From contig NZ_QXIR01000002.1 of the NCBI RefSeq assembly GCF_003581585.1, positions 62,001-126,000 on the forward strand: a stretch of DNA of 64,000 nucleotides, in the 5' to 3' direction. This stretch comes from Bacillus salacetis. GTDB lineage: Bacteria > Bacillota > Bacilli > Bacillales > Bacillaceae_B. Made by a program: the position numbers and the translations under genes. The notes under the pieces were generated by a model. The model worked only from the letters and a program-made list of their open reading frames with translations. It had not been told where the DNA came from and did no database searches. Shown piece after piece: positions 43,321-50,983 of this stretch; position 1 is the stretch's first letter, and each line of letters opens with the position of its first letter.

Positions 43321-46149
43321 TTATTCTTTAAGACGGCCAAGGACCATCTCCGTTAATCTGCTCGGTGAATAAGGTTTCACCAGGAAACCCTCAGCCCCCA
43401 TTTTCATTACTTTTTCTTTTTCATCCAAAGCAGTGGACACAAACACAGGAATGTTTTTTAGCCGGGAACTGTTTTTAACTTTTTTCAGGATATCCAGTCC
43501 GGTCATTGTCGACATGCTTAGCATGATATCCAGGATTAGGATGTCAGGAGGGTTTTCCTCTATAAACGGCAGCGCCTCTTCCCCATTTGAGAAGGTTGTA
43601 ATGGTAAAGCCGCTTTCGGAGAGCTCATTGGATAGCAACGATGCAAGCTGCTGGTCATCCTCCACGATTACAATCTGCCCCATTTCCTCCCCTGGAGAGC
43701 CCGTATCATATCTGAACTCAGCAATGTTTTTTATTCTTGGCAGTGTTACTTTAAAGATACTTCCGTGACCAAGTTTTGAAGTAAGGGTTATGTCACCATT
43801 GTGAGCTTTGATGATCTCTTTAGCAATGGCAAGCCCCAAGCCGGTCCCTCCAATCTTTCTTCTGTCAGAGTTATCCACTCGGAAGAATTTTGTGAAGAGG
43901 TTAGGGATGGATTCTTCAGGAATTCCAAGGCCTTCATCCTTGATTGAAATACTTATATCATTCAATCCTGATTGAAGATTGATCGTGATGCTTCCTCCAT
44001 TCGGGGAATACTTCACCGCATTTTGAATAAGATTCTGGAAAACCTGAATCAATTTATCCCGATCACCAAGGACGATGTCATCATCACTGTTGCTGACAAG
44101 CTGAATATCATGAATGGATGTGTTGACTTTGATCCCTTCTATGACCTCCTTTAAAAGCGGAGTCAGGGACTCATATCTTTTATCATAAGTCTGTTTACCT
44201 GCTTCCATTCTCTGTACATCAAGAAAGTCGTTAATTAATGCAGTCAACCGGTTTGCTTCCTGATGAATGGTGCCCAGGTACTTCTTCTGCCTTTCGGGTT
44301 TAAGTTCACGATTGATCAGTAACTCGGTATATCCAAGTACGCTGGCAAGGGGGGTGCGCAGCTCATGAGATACTGTACTTACCAGCTCGTTCTTCATCTG
44401 GTCTGCTTCGTATTCCTTTGTGAAATCACGATGCACCAGCACCCAGCCTGACAAGATATCATTTCTGTGGAGAGGCTCTGCGTATACCTGGATCATCTTG
44501 TGCTGCCCGTCACTGATTTTGTACTGTGTCTGCTTCGCCGCATTGTCCTCACCGGAAAATAATTTTTCGATAAAAACATGAATTTCTTCCGGGTTTTCAA
44601 CCCGGTCATGGATCCGCTCAAACCATTCCAGGAAAGGCTTTCCTATGAATAGCCGTGGATCATGGCATGTGTAGATTGAACAAAATGTTTCATTCAGATG
44701 CAGGATCCTCCCGGCTGTATCCAGCAGCTGCACTCCTTCATGAATGGTGTTTAGAATATCGTTATTCATGATCCGATCTGCCTCAGACATTTCAAATACC
44801 TTAATTTTCTGCAAGGAGATCGAAATCTGCTTGGCAAGGGAGAAATACTCCTGGATCTCGTCTGCAGAGTAACCTCCGGAAAATCGGGAATAAATCATCA
44901 CCGCTTCAATATTCTCATTGTAAGAGAGGACAGGGATATACAAGTCCCAGCATGGCTGTTCTTCATTATGAATCCCTTTCTCTTCCCTTGGTAGCCTTCT
45001 TTTGATAGTAAAAGCCTGTTTCTCCTCCTGAAACCTTTCCATCAGGCCATTATCCAAGTGGCTGATGAACTGGTTTACACCCTCTTCGTGCACACACCAT
45101 CTTGCAGAAGTCCTGTCGGCATCCAGGATGACAATCAATCCCCTGTCAGCATGCAGTACACTTGCAAACCCCTTAACAATTGAATCAAGAACTTCCTGTT
45201 TATCCAAGGAGTTGGACAAACTATTGATGAGTTCATTCCTGTGGCGCAGCTGATTTTCACGGTTCTCCATTTGACCGAGCAGGCTTTCCAGTTCAAACTG
45301 CTGAGCCTGCAGTTCATCCTGTTGTTCTGAAAGCTCATCATTGTTGTCTTTCAAATGCTGTTCATTTTCCTTTATGGAAGAGAACATCTGCAGAAAGCTG
45401 CTCTTCAATAAGGAGATTTCATCGTTTCTTTTATCAGGTGTAAAAGCTATTTCTGATTCTTCCCCTCTGCTAACCTTATCTGCAGCTACGGCAAGCTCTC
45501 TCAAAGGTTTTCCGATTCTGTTCAGACTGATGCGCGTTATGGAAAGTAAGATGATCAGCATGAAGAGAACGAATATAAACATTGTCCATTGAAGATTTCT
45601 GTAGACAGAGGCCAGAAACTCTCCATTTTCTTTAACCTGATTTTCCAAACCTTTATGGTAATGATTTAAATTATCTTGGAACGTTTGTATTTGTGGAGTT
45701 GCAAAATCATTGGCCCGGCTGACGATGGCATCCATATTTCCTTCTTCGTAATCTGTTAATGTTGGCGGCAGCAACTCCTGAAAGTAATGATTGTAAAATG
45801 AATCCATTTCCTCAAGGAACTTTTGATCCTTGGAAGAAAGAGGCAGCTCATTGAACCGTTTCAGAAGGGTACTGATCTCTTTTTGACTGGCCAGTGCACT
45901 GCTCTTCAGATTTTCATTTCCAAAAGCTATGTATCCCCTAATATCCATGATAGCCTGGTTGAAGCTTTCATCTATTTCAATAATGATATCTTCCTTCTTA
46001 AGATTGATTCCATTATCTCTTTCCAGGTTTTCCTGAACGGTGAACTGTATATATAAAATGATGCTTGCTCCTATCAAGAAAAGGAGGATAAAAACAACCA
46101 TCAGCGAAGCGAACCTCTTTGAAAGGCTTGTTTGGAAGTAATTATTCAT
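43321..46149 (-). CDS. Hybrid sensor histidine kinase (HAMP-GAF-PAS-HisKA-HATPase-REC)
   Basis: A 942-residue kinase. Helix 1 near residues 13-33, an extracytoplasmic four-helix sensor to about 185, helix 2, HAMP (GKPLRELAVAADKVSRGEE), then a Gln-rich coiled coil (about 260-310). A GAF-like domain (LHADRGLIVILDADRTSARW) and a PAS domain (TIHEGVQLLDTAGRILHLNETF) follow. The phospho-histidine is in VSTVSHELRTPLASVLGYTELL; ATP boxes are FQNLIQNAVKYSPNGG and GTGLGLAIAKEI. A C-terminal receiver has ILILDIMLSMSTMTGLD and FLVKPYS. It is the last gene of a three-gene operon and overlaps the single receiver gene by 8 bp. Confidence 0.9.
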   Translation of the reverse strand: MNNYFQTSLSKRFASLMVVFILLFLIGASIILYIQFTVQENLERDNGINLKKEDIIIEIDESFNQAIMDIRGYIAFGNENLKSSALASQKEISTLLKRFNELPLSSKDQKFLEEMDSFYNHYFQELLPPTLTDYEEGNMDAIVSRANDFATPQIQTFQDNLNHYHKGLENQVKENGEFLASVYRNLQWTMFIFVLFMLIILLSITRISLNRIGKPLRELAVAADKVSRGEESEIAFTPDKRNDEISLLKSSFLQMFSSIKENEQHLKDNNDELSEQQDELQAQQFELESLLGQMENRENQLRHRNELINSLSNSLDKQEVLDSIVKGFASVLHADRGLIVILDADRTSARWCVHEEGVNQFISHLDNGLMERFQEEKQAFTIKRRLPREEKGIHNEEQPCWDLYIPVLSYNENIEAVMIYSRFSGGYSADEIQEYFSLAKQISISLQKIKVFEMSEADRIMNNDILNTIHEGVQLLDTAGRILHLNETFCSIYTCHDPRLFIGKPFLEWFERIHDRVENPEEIHVFIEKLFSGEDNAAKQTQYKISDGQHKMIQVYAEPLHRNDILSGWVLVHRDFTKEYEADQMKNELVSTVSHELRTPLASVLGYTELLINRELKPERQKKYLGTIHQEANRLTALINDFLDVQRMEAGKQTYDKRYESLTPLLKEVIEGIKVNTSIHDIQLVSNSDDDIVLGDRDKLIQVFQNLIQNAVKYSPNGGSITINLQSGLNDISISIKDEGLGIPEESIPNLFTKFFRVDNSDRRKIGGTGLGLAIAKEIIKAHNGDITLTSKLGHGSIFKVTLPRIKNIAEFRYDTGSPGEEMGQIVIVEDDQQLASLLSNELSESGFTITTFSNGEEALPFIEENPPDILILDIMLSMSTMTGLDILKKVKNSSRLKNIPVFVSTALDEKEKVMKMGAEGFLVKPYSPSRLTEMVLGRLKE

Positions 46150-46513
46150 TTTCTGACAAAATTTCCTCTACTCTTTCTGCAAGGGCCATAGGGCTGAAAG
46201 GTTTAGACAAAAAATAGTCAGCACCAGCTTTCAGGATCGTCTGCTCATCAGAACTCTGGCTCTTTGCAGTGAGCATCATGATCTTTGTATCTCTGTTCAA
46301 CATTCCGTTTCGTATGGTACCTATTACTTCCAGACCTGTTTTGGCCGGCATCATATAATCCAATAGAATCAAGTCAAATTCTTCAGAACCAATAAGGAGC
46401 TCTGCTTCTTCTCCGTCGCTTGCCTCGTGGATGTCATAGCCATCGTCCTCGAGTGTATCCATTATCAGCATCCGGAGGACTTCTTCGTCCTCAGCTATCA
46501 ATATTTTCTTCAT
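46142..46513 (-). CDS. Single-domain response regulator (CheY/Spo0F-like)
   Basis: A 123-residue receiver: KKILIAEDEEVLRMLI, phospho-Asp in LILLDYMMPAKTGLEV, the MLTAK threonine and FLSKPFS lysine. No output domain. The start at 46513 (second ATG) is six bases after GGGAGA. It overlaps the cyclase gene upstream by 23 bp and the kinase gene downstream by 8 bp. Its place between an Hpt-bearing protein and a hybrid kinase suggests it is a phosphorelay intermediate. Confidence 0.9.
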   Translation of the reverse strand: MKKILIAEDEEVLRMLIMDTLEDDGYDIHEASDGEEAELLIGSEEFDLILLDYMMPAKTGLEVIGTIRNGMLNRDTKIMMLTAKSQSSDEQTILKAGADYFLSKPFSPMALAERVEEILSENE

Positions 46514-48143
46514 GTCCATTCTCCCTGTTGTTTTCTGCTAATCTGCTTAAATAAAACAGTATTTTGTTTTCCATTGAATGGATGGAAAACGGTTTAATGA
46601 CATAATCGGCCACGCCGAGTTCAATCGCCTGCATCATTTCAGTGCGCCCTGTTTCTGCAGACAGCATTAAAACAGTAAAGTCATTGAAATCTGCTTGTTT
46701 CAATGTCTCTATGCCGCTCATCCCATCCATGAATATATTGAGAAGCACCATGCCTCTTTTATTTTCCTCCATCCACTTGCTTTCCAGGAACTGTTCCCCG
46801 CTTTCAAATTTTGAAATTTTTATTGGGATTTTACTGGTGGAAGCAGTCTGCTTTATAGTATTGGAAAGCAGCACCTGCATAATTGGATCGTCCTCAAGCA
46901 GAGCAATCGAAACCGATTTAATAGATGAAGACATATTCCTATTGAATAAGGTCACTTGATTTCTGCCATTCTCTTTCGATTTATATAATGCCAGGTCTGC
47001 CAAATCGAGCCAATATGATAGAGAAGTAGAAACTGAAGCATCCACATCAACCACACCTGAAGAAAACGTACAACTGAATTCATGTCCGTCTTCATCATTA
47101 AATATAAAGGCTGAGAAAGCTGCCAATATTTTTTCCAGGTATTCTTTGCTTTTCGCTGCTGACAATTCAGGAGACAGCAAAACGAATTCCTCGCCGCCAT
47201 ACCTGATAAGGATATCCTCAGGCCTCAGCCTCTTTTTCACGAACCGGGAAAATTCTTTCAGCACTGTATCACCTGTCAAATGTCCATATTGGTCATTTAC
47301 TTTTTTAAAATAATCCAAATCCAAAAACGCAATGGAGAGATCCTTTTCTTCCTCCCACTGCTTTGCACATAAATGTGAAAAAGAATTGCGAAGATATTTC
47401 CGATTATATAACCTCGTTAATTCATCGACAAGAATCAGATGATCAACAAACCCCTTTCTTTCTATCTGTCTATTCACCCTGATGAAGAGTTCCTCTAACA
47501 CAAATGGCTTTTGGATAAAATCATCGGCTCCTTGTTTGTAACTCTCCATCCGAAGGTCAGTTGAATTAGTATCAGAAAGCATGACAACCGGAACATATTG
47601 TTTTTGGACAGTTTTGGATATATGGGCCAGAGTATCCAGCCCGCTTTGATCTCCAAGGAAGATATCAAGGAGAATGCAATCGGGCTTCACATCATATAGT
47701 GCCGAAATCGCCTTGTCTGCATCCGTAAATCCAAAAACATGAAACCCCTTAATTTCCAGAAAATCTTTAATGGAAATTAGGAAGTTCGTATCGTTTTCCA
47801 CCAGAAAAACTATCTTCCTTTTTTCATTCAAATCTGCTTTGATCGGGAAATCGATTTCATTTTGGTATTCAAACTGATAGCATTCCTTTAAAAGAGGAGT
47901 GATCAAATCCTGTATGTTTTTCCTGTTCCAGGTCATGCCCTTATTCCCATCAGCTGTTTTCATTGCATCGGCAGCCAAAGCACCAATTCCATCAAGTTCG
48001 ATTGTAGGCGCTGTGCCACTGATCGAGTGAAAAAATCGTTTGACTTCAGCAGACGGGATCCCTTTATCTGAGCTTAGCCATTCAGATAATTTTTTTCTGA
48101 TATTATCAATTAGTTTATACTGATAAACTTTCATTTTCGTCAT
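46491..48143 (-). CDS. Hpt-REC-GGDEF-REC diguanylate cyclase
   Basis: A 550-residue protein starting at ATG 48143, six bases after GGAG. Residues about 20-80 look like a histidine phosphotransfer domain (RFFHSISGTAPTIELDGIG, with His as phosphate carrier). A receiver follows (CILLDIFLGDQSGLDTL), then a GGDEF domain with RYGGEEFVLLS, which keeps the catalytic GGEEF. Five residues before it is RPED, an RxxD inhibitory c-di-GMP site. A second receiver ends the protein (MVLLNIFMDGMSGIETL, where the usual phospho-Asp is Asn). The active site is intact, so c-di-GMP synthesis under relay control is likely. Confidence 0.88.
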   Translation of the reverse strand: MTKMKVYQYKLIDNIRKKLSEWLSSDKGIPSAEVKRFFHSISGTAPTIELDGIGALAADAMKTADGNKGMTWNRKNIQDLITPLLKECYQFEYQNEIDFPIKADLNEKRKIVFLVENDTNFLISIKDFLEIKGFHVFGFTDADKAISALYDVKPDCILLDIFLGDQSGLDTLAHISKTVQKQYVPVVMLSDTNSTDLRMESYKQGADDFIQKPFVLEELFIRVNRQIERKGFVDHLILVDELTRLYNRKYLRNSFSHLCAKQWEEEKDLSIAFLDLDYFKKVNDQYGHLTGDTVLKEFSRFVKKRLRPEDILIRYGGEEFVLLSPELSAAKSKEYLEKILAAFSAFIFNDEDGHEFSCTFSSGVVDVDASVSTSLSYWLDLADLALYKSKENGRNQVTLFNRNMSSSIKSVSIALLEDDPIMQVLLSNTIKQTASTSKIPIKISKFESGEQFLESKWMEENKRGMVLLNIFMDGMSGIETLKQADFNDFTVLMLSAETGRTEMMQAIELGVADYVIKPFSIHSMENKILFYLSRLAENNRENGHEENIDS

Positions 48144-48229
48144 AATGTACTCCAAAAAATAAATAGTAGATGGATTGAAGCTGCCTTTGGTCCAAGGTGC
48201 TCAATTGGCCTTTACCTGATGGGTTTCCA

Positions 48230-48532
48230 TCACTTGAAAAAACGGCTCAGGTGATTGTATAACTGTTCCCTTTCAAGTATCTGTCTTTGTTTCTCCCCCA
48301 GAAGGTCAAAGTGAGGATAATCTGTTCTCCTCGCATCAATCCATTCTCTTTTCAACCCGTATTTTTCTCCCCACTCAGCAAGTGCATCCAAATCCCTGGC
48401 TCCGACTTTTGTTACCGTATTGCAATCGGGAAAGCGGTCATCGAGCCAATAATGAGTAAGGAATGAAATTTTGCCCTTGTCAATTTCCTGCTTCCATTTT
48501 CTCAATTCATTCCGGTCAATACCAAATGCCAT
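48230..48532 (-). CDS. yneQ: YneQ protein
   Basis: A 100-residue uncharacterised protein with the YneQ pattern: MAFGIDRNELRKWKQEIDKG, ISFLTHYWLDDRFPDCNTVTKVG, and WIDARRTDYPHFDLLG. The aspartate-rich core suggests metal binding, but nothing is known. It lies 18 bp after yneP in the same order as in Bacillus subtilis. Confidence 0.85.
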   Translation of the reverse strand: MAFGIDRNELRKWKQEIDKGKISFLTHYWLDDRFPDCNTVTKVGARDLDALAEWGEKYGLKREWIDARRTDYPHFDLLGEKQRQILEREQLYNHLSRFFK

Positions 48533-48549
48533 TTTCCATCAATAACCTT

Positions 48550-48966
48550 TTATTTTTTTGCTTTCTCATATGCTTCGTGCCATTCTGGAAATTGCCTCTT
48601 AACTGATATCGGCCGGAATGTATCTTTTTTAACACATACATGCTTGGAAATTGCAGTAACCGAAAGGTCGCCTTTTTCAGTAAAAATTTCATAGCCATAG
48701 GTTACTCTCAGACCATCGTACGATTCGATCCAGGTTTTCACCAGCGCTTTCTCTCCATACCTGACAGGGCTCTTATAGCTGATTTCTATATCAATCACAG
48801 GGGAGATGATTCCGTCCTTCTCCATATCTGCATACTTAAAGCCTAAGTCTTCAATCAGTTTCGTTCTTCCCAATTCCATCCAGACCAGGTAATTGGCATG
48901 ATAGACTACACCCATCTGGTCTGTTTCTGCATATCTCACTTCGATGCTTTTTTCTGATATGTACAT
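48550..48966 (-). CDS. yneP: Acyl-CoA thioesterase YneP (4HBT family)
   Basis: A 138-residue hotdog-fold thioesterase: VRYAETDQMGVVYHANYLVWME carries the catalytic Asp of the 4-hydroxybenzoyl-CoA thioesterase family (YbgC-like), and IEISYKSPVRYGEKALVKTWIE the dimer strand. It hydrolyses acyl-CoA; the physiological substrate is unknown. Cotranscribed with yneQ. Confidence 0.92.
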   Translation of the reverse strand: MYISEKSIEVRYAETDQMGVVYHANYLVWMELGRTKLIEDLGFKYADMEKDGIISPVIDIEISYKSPVRYGEKALVKTWIESYDGLRVTYGYEIFTEKGDLSVTAISKHVCVKKDTFRPISVKRQFPEWHEAYEKAKK

Positions 48967-49029
48967 AAAATATCACCTTTACCTTCTAAATTTACTCCTC
49001 AATTTTACCATATGATTGGCACTTCCCCA

Positions 49030-49062
49030 TAGAAGAAGCTGCCGGAATGTACCGGCAGCTTT
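49030..49062 (-). terminator. sspN-tlp terminator
   Basis: AAGCTGCCGG / CCGGCAGCTT hairpin with a T-rich 3' side on the minus strand, directly after the tlp stop codon. Confidence 0.75.
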
Positions 49063-49065
49063 GCT

Positions 49066-49323
49066 TTATCTATCTTGACTTCCTTGCCCGTTTCGCTGGT
49101 AGGCTGCTTCATCTTTCAGTTCGCTCCTGAAAGCATCAATACTTTCACGGCGACGTTCATTTTTCGCTTCAATAGCCTGAATTTGTTCTTGACTATCAGT
49201 ATAAGCCATTGATTCTTCAGCTCTCTCCATATTCTGGATTGTGTGAAAAACCTTGCTTTGAAGTTTTTCCACATTATCACTGCGGTCGTCTGGGTTCGGG
49301 TGATTGTAATATTCTTCAGCCAT
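49066..49323 (-). CDS. tlp: Small acid-soluble spore protein Tlp
   Basis: An 85-residue hydrophilic, helical thioredoxin-like SASP: NHPNPDDRSDNVEKLQSKV, then TIQNMERAEESMAYTDSQEQ and KNERRRESIDAFRSELKDEA. Made in the forespore. It lies 37 bp downstream of sspN with CTAAGGAGG before the ATG, forming the sspN-tlp operon known in Bacillus subtilis. Confidence 0.94.
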   Translation of the reverse strand: MAEEYYNHPNPDDRSDNVEKLQSKVFHTIQNMERAEESMAYTDSQEQIQAIEAKNERRRESIDAFRSELKDEAAYQRNGQGSQDR

Positions 49324-49360
49324 TGTGGTTCCTCCTTAGATTAGAGTTACTTCTGTGAAG

Positions 49361-49504
49361 TTATTCTCCTTTAGTCTGGATCACCTGAGCATGTTTCCCT
49401 GACTTATCCTGCATTTGTTTCCCTTTATTACCCCCGGCAGCACGCGGCTGGGTGCCAAGGTGATTTGGAACAAAATGACTTCTGCTTCCTTTTGGATTAC
49501 TCAT
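49361..49504 (-). CDS. sspN: Small acid-soluble spore protein N
   Basis: A 47-residue protein: [39 protein letters not shown] and a VIQTKGE end. This is the SspN pattern and typical minor SASP length. The ribosome binding site GGGAGGG is seven bases before the ATG at 49504 and lies within an inverted repeat. A sigma-G type promoter is placed so that the transcript would start inside the repeat's loop. Confidence 0.94.
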   Translation of the reverse strand: MSNPKGSRSHFVPNHLGTQPRAAGGNKGKQMQDKSGKHAQVIQTKGE

Positions 49505-49511
49505 GAAAAAT

Positions 49512-49546
49512 CCCTCCCTTACACATTAGAATTTCCAAAGGGAGGG
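49512..49546 (-). promoter_or_regulatory. Inverted repeat covering the sspN ribosome binding site
   Basis: CCCTCCCTT and AAGGGAGGG (9 bp, perfect) flank a 17-base loop; the downstream arm is the Shine-Dalgarno of sspN and is followed by ATTTTTC. A read-through RNA from upstream would hide the ribosome site and resembles a terminator. A transcript from the predicted sigma-G promoter would lack the first arm. Confidence 0.65.
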
Positions 49547-49555
49547 AAGATATGA
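49527..49555 (-). promoter_or_regulatory. Sigma-G type promoter of sspN-tlp
   Basis: On the minus strand TCATA (49551-49555) and AATTCTA (49527-49533) are 17 bp apart, matching the sigma-G boxes GHATR and CATNHTA at 4 of 5 and 6 of 7 positions. The distance to the sspN ATG is about 22 bp. Confidence 0.55.
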
Positions 49556-49869
49556 GCATTGTTTGATTAGATATTCCTGGCTTTGTTGGGAATCCCGCTT
49601 AATAAATGTGGATAGCTGGATGACACAGAAAATACTTTGTTTAAACGGTACCGAATGAAAGATAGCGGGATAAACACTGAAAAATGGAGTTCCGAAAATA
49701 TTTTGCCGGGACTCCAATTCTATGTTCGCTTCATTTTTTATTTATTTAACGAGGAGCTTACAGCCGGACAGCCGGAAAGTCTTGATGTACTTCATAACAC
49801 CTTTCATCTGAATCGGCTGCTTAAATCTGCTCCAATTCATCCTTTCAATTAACGGCCATCAGCATCTCA
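49556..49869. other. Gene-free stretch between sspN promoter and fbpB-like gene
   Basis: About 310 bp. Short open frames exist on both strands but none has a convincing ribosome site, composition or family similarity. No hairpins or repeats stand out. Confidence 0.4.
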
Positions 49870-50013
49870 TTATTCAGCTTTTTCCATCCGTTTGATCTCA
49901 AGCCTGTTTTCAATTCTTTCTTCGATGGCATCAATGGCTTCTGCATCCATCATCAAGGCTCTTTTATTTTCGTTTACTAAATCGGCAAATGATTTTTTTC
50001 GCGGCCTGCGCAT
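49870..50013 (-). CDS. FbpB family small basic protein
   Basis: Forty-seven residues from ATG 50013 with AGAGAGGG upstream: MRRPRKKSFADLVNENKRAL then DAEAIDAIEERIENRLEIKR. This is the FbpB pattern, basic N-terminus plus helical EAI..IEERIE. In Bacillus subtilis FbpB works with the small RNA FsrA in iron sparing under Fur control. No clear Fur box is visible here; MITE E begins 88 bp upstream and may affect its promoter. Confidence 0.8.
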   Translation of the reverse strand: MRRPRKKSFADLVNENKRALMMDAEAIDAIEERIENRLEIKRMEKAE

Positions 50014-50101
50014 ATTTTACCCTCTCTTCTATTATGAGTTTACTTTTAGTATGGGCAAACTATTGATGGATTATAATCAATTTTCTAAAATTTTTATTTA
50101 T

Positions 50102-50293
50102 GGCTCTATTCGTAAACTTTGTTGCTATTCACTATAGATTTCAAATAGAATTCTGGTATATCGCCGTAAAAATCCCGGTGAGCAGGAAAGAAAAGAGCTG
50201 CTCATTCTTTTTCGATAGTAAAACCTTTGAATACAGGGTAAAAATCCGGCACCTGGGATTTTTCCGAAAGCAACAATATATGCGTAAACAGCC
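50102..50293 (-). mobile_element. MITE copy E, inserted at the yneN stop codon
   Basis: A 192-bp copy. The left end is GGCTCTATTCGTAAACTTTG and the right end ATGCGTAAACAGCC. Flanks TTATTTAT and TAATTTAT match 7 of 8. The right duplication (50294-50301) contains the yneN stop codon (50298-50300). The element thus lies directly against the yneN 3' end and 88 bp before the fbpB-like gene. Confidence 0.8.
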
Positions 50294-50297
50294 TAAT

Positions 50298-50876
50298 TTA
50301 TTGAACGAACACATGGAATCCTTCTTCATCCATTGCTCCAATATGCTTATTGATTACATATCCGTTTTCATCAATCAGTAAACTTGTGGGAATAGAAATC
50401 ACCTGATACTCTTCGTTCACCTTGTCGTCTTCGTCCAACAGGACTGGAAAGGATATTCCCGCTTCTTTTGCAAATTCCCCGGCATGATCTTCAGGGTCAA
50501 TGTTGATGGACAATACCTGAATGTCTTTCTGGCCCGATTTGTTGAAGGCTTCTAACGCAGGCAGTTCTGCCGTGCAAGGTTTGCACCAGGCTGCCCAGAA
50601 GTTGATTAACACCTTTTTCCCTTTGAAATTTGTTAAAGATACCGTTTCCCCTGATAGCGACTTCAGTGTAAATTCAGGAGCAGGGCTGCCAAGCTTCGGG
50701 CCTGGGAGGCGGTCAGGAATCTCTTCATCTCCTGAAGCCAATTCTGAACTCGTAACTGCTGGGACCGCTTCTTCTCTATCTTCTTTAAATTCGTACATTT
50801 CCGGCATTGACTTATTTTCTGTATATATAACAAATACAAAGGAACATATTAGGAAAACCCCGAACAGTTTTTTCAC
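50298..50876 (-). CDS. yneN: Thiol-disulfide oxidoreductase YneN (ResA/StoA-like)
   Basis: A 192-residue protein with one N-terminal anchor helix and an extracytoplasmic thioredoxin domain. The active site is FWAAWCKPCTAELPALEAF (CxxC); the fold continues with VLSINIDPEDHAGEFAKEAG and the cis-Pro block ISIPTSLLIDENG. Relatives reduce apocytochrome c or cortex proteins. The gene follows citB in the conserved order. The protein ends in GAMDEEGFHVFVQ at a stop codon that lies in a MITE target duplication. The stop sits in the duplicated target, so the reading frame is probably native. Confidence 0.88.
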   Translation of the reverse strand: MKKLFGVFLICSFVFVIYTENKSMPEMYEFKEDREEAVPAVTSSELASGDEEIPDRLPGPKLGSPAPEFTLKSLSGETVSLTNFKGKKVLINFWAAWCKPCTAELPALEAFNKSGQKDIQVLSINIDPEDHAGEFAKEAGISFPVLLDEDDKVNEEYQVISIPTSLLIDENGYVINKHIGAMDEEGFHVFVQ

Positions 50877-50940
50877 GGATAAAGCCCTCCAAAACTTAGT
50901 TGATGTTCTATTTTATGAGGGCTTGTCTCGATTTATTATA

Positions 50941-50977
50941 AAAAAACACCCGCTCAACAATTGAACGGGTGTTTTTC
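50941..50977 (-). terminator. citB terminator
   Basis: AAAAACACCCGTTCAA / TTGAGCGGGTGTTTTT arms and T run on the minus strand, just after the citB stop codon. Confidence 0.9.
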
Positions 50978-50983
50978 ATATCA

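Noticed and set aside
43433..43768. Long plus-strand frames opposite the hybrid kinase, parEC, citB, and other genes
   Set aside because: They mirror the codon pattern of the real genes on the other strand and lack ribosome sites or family similarity.
49526..49852. Short overlapping frames on both strands between sspN and the fbpB-like gene
   Set aside because: No ribosome sites, and composition like non-coding DNA.
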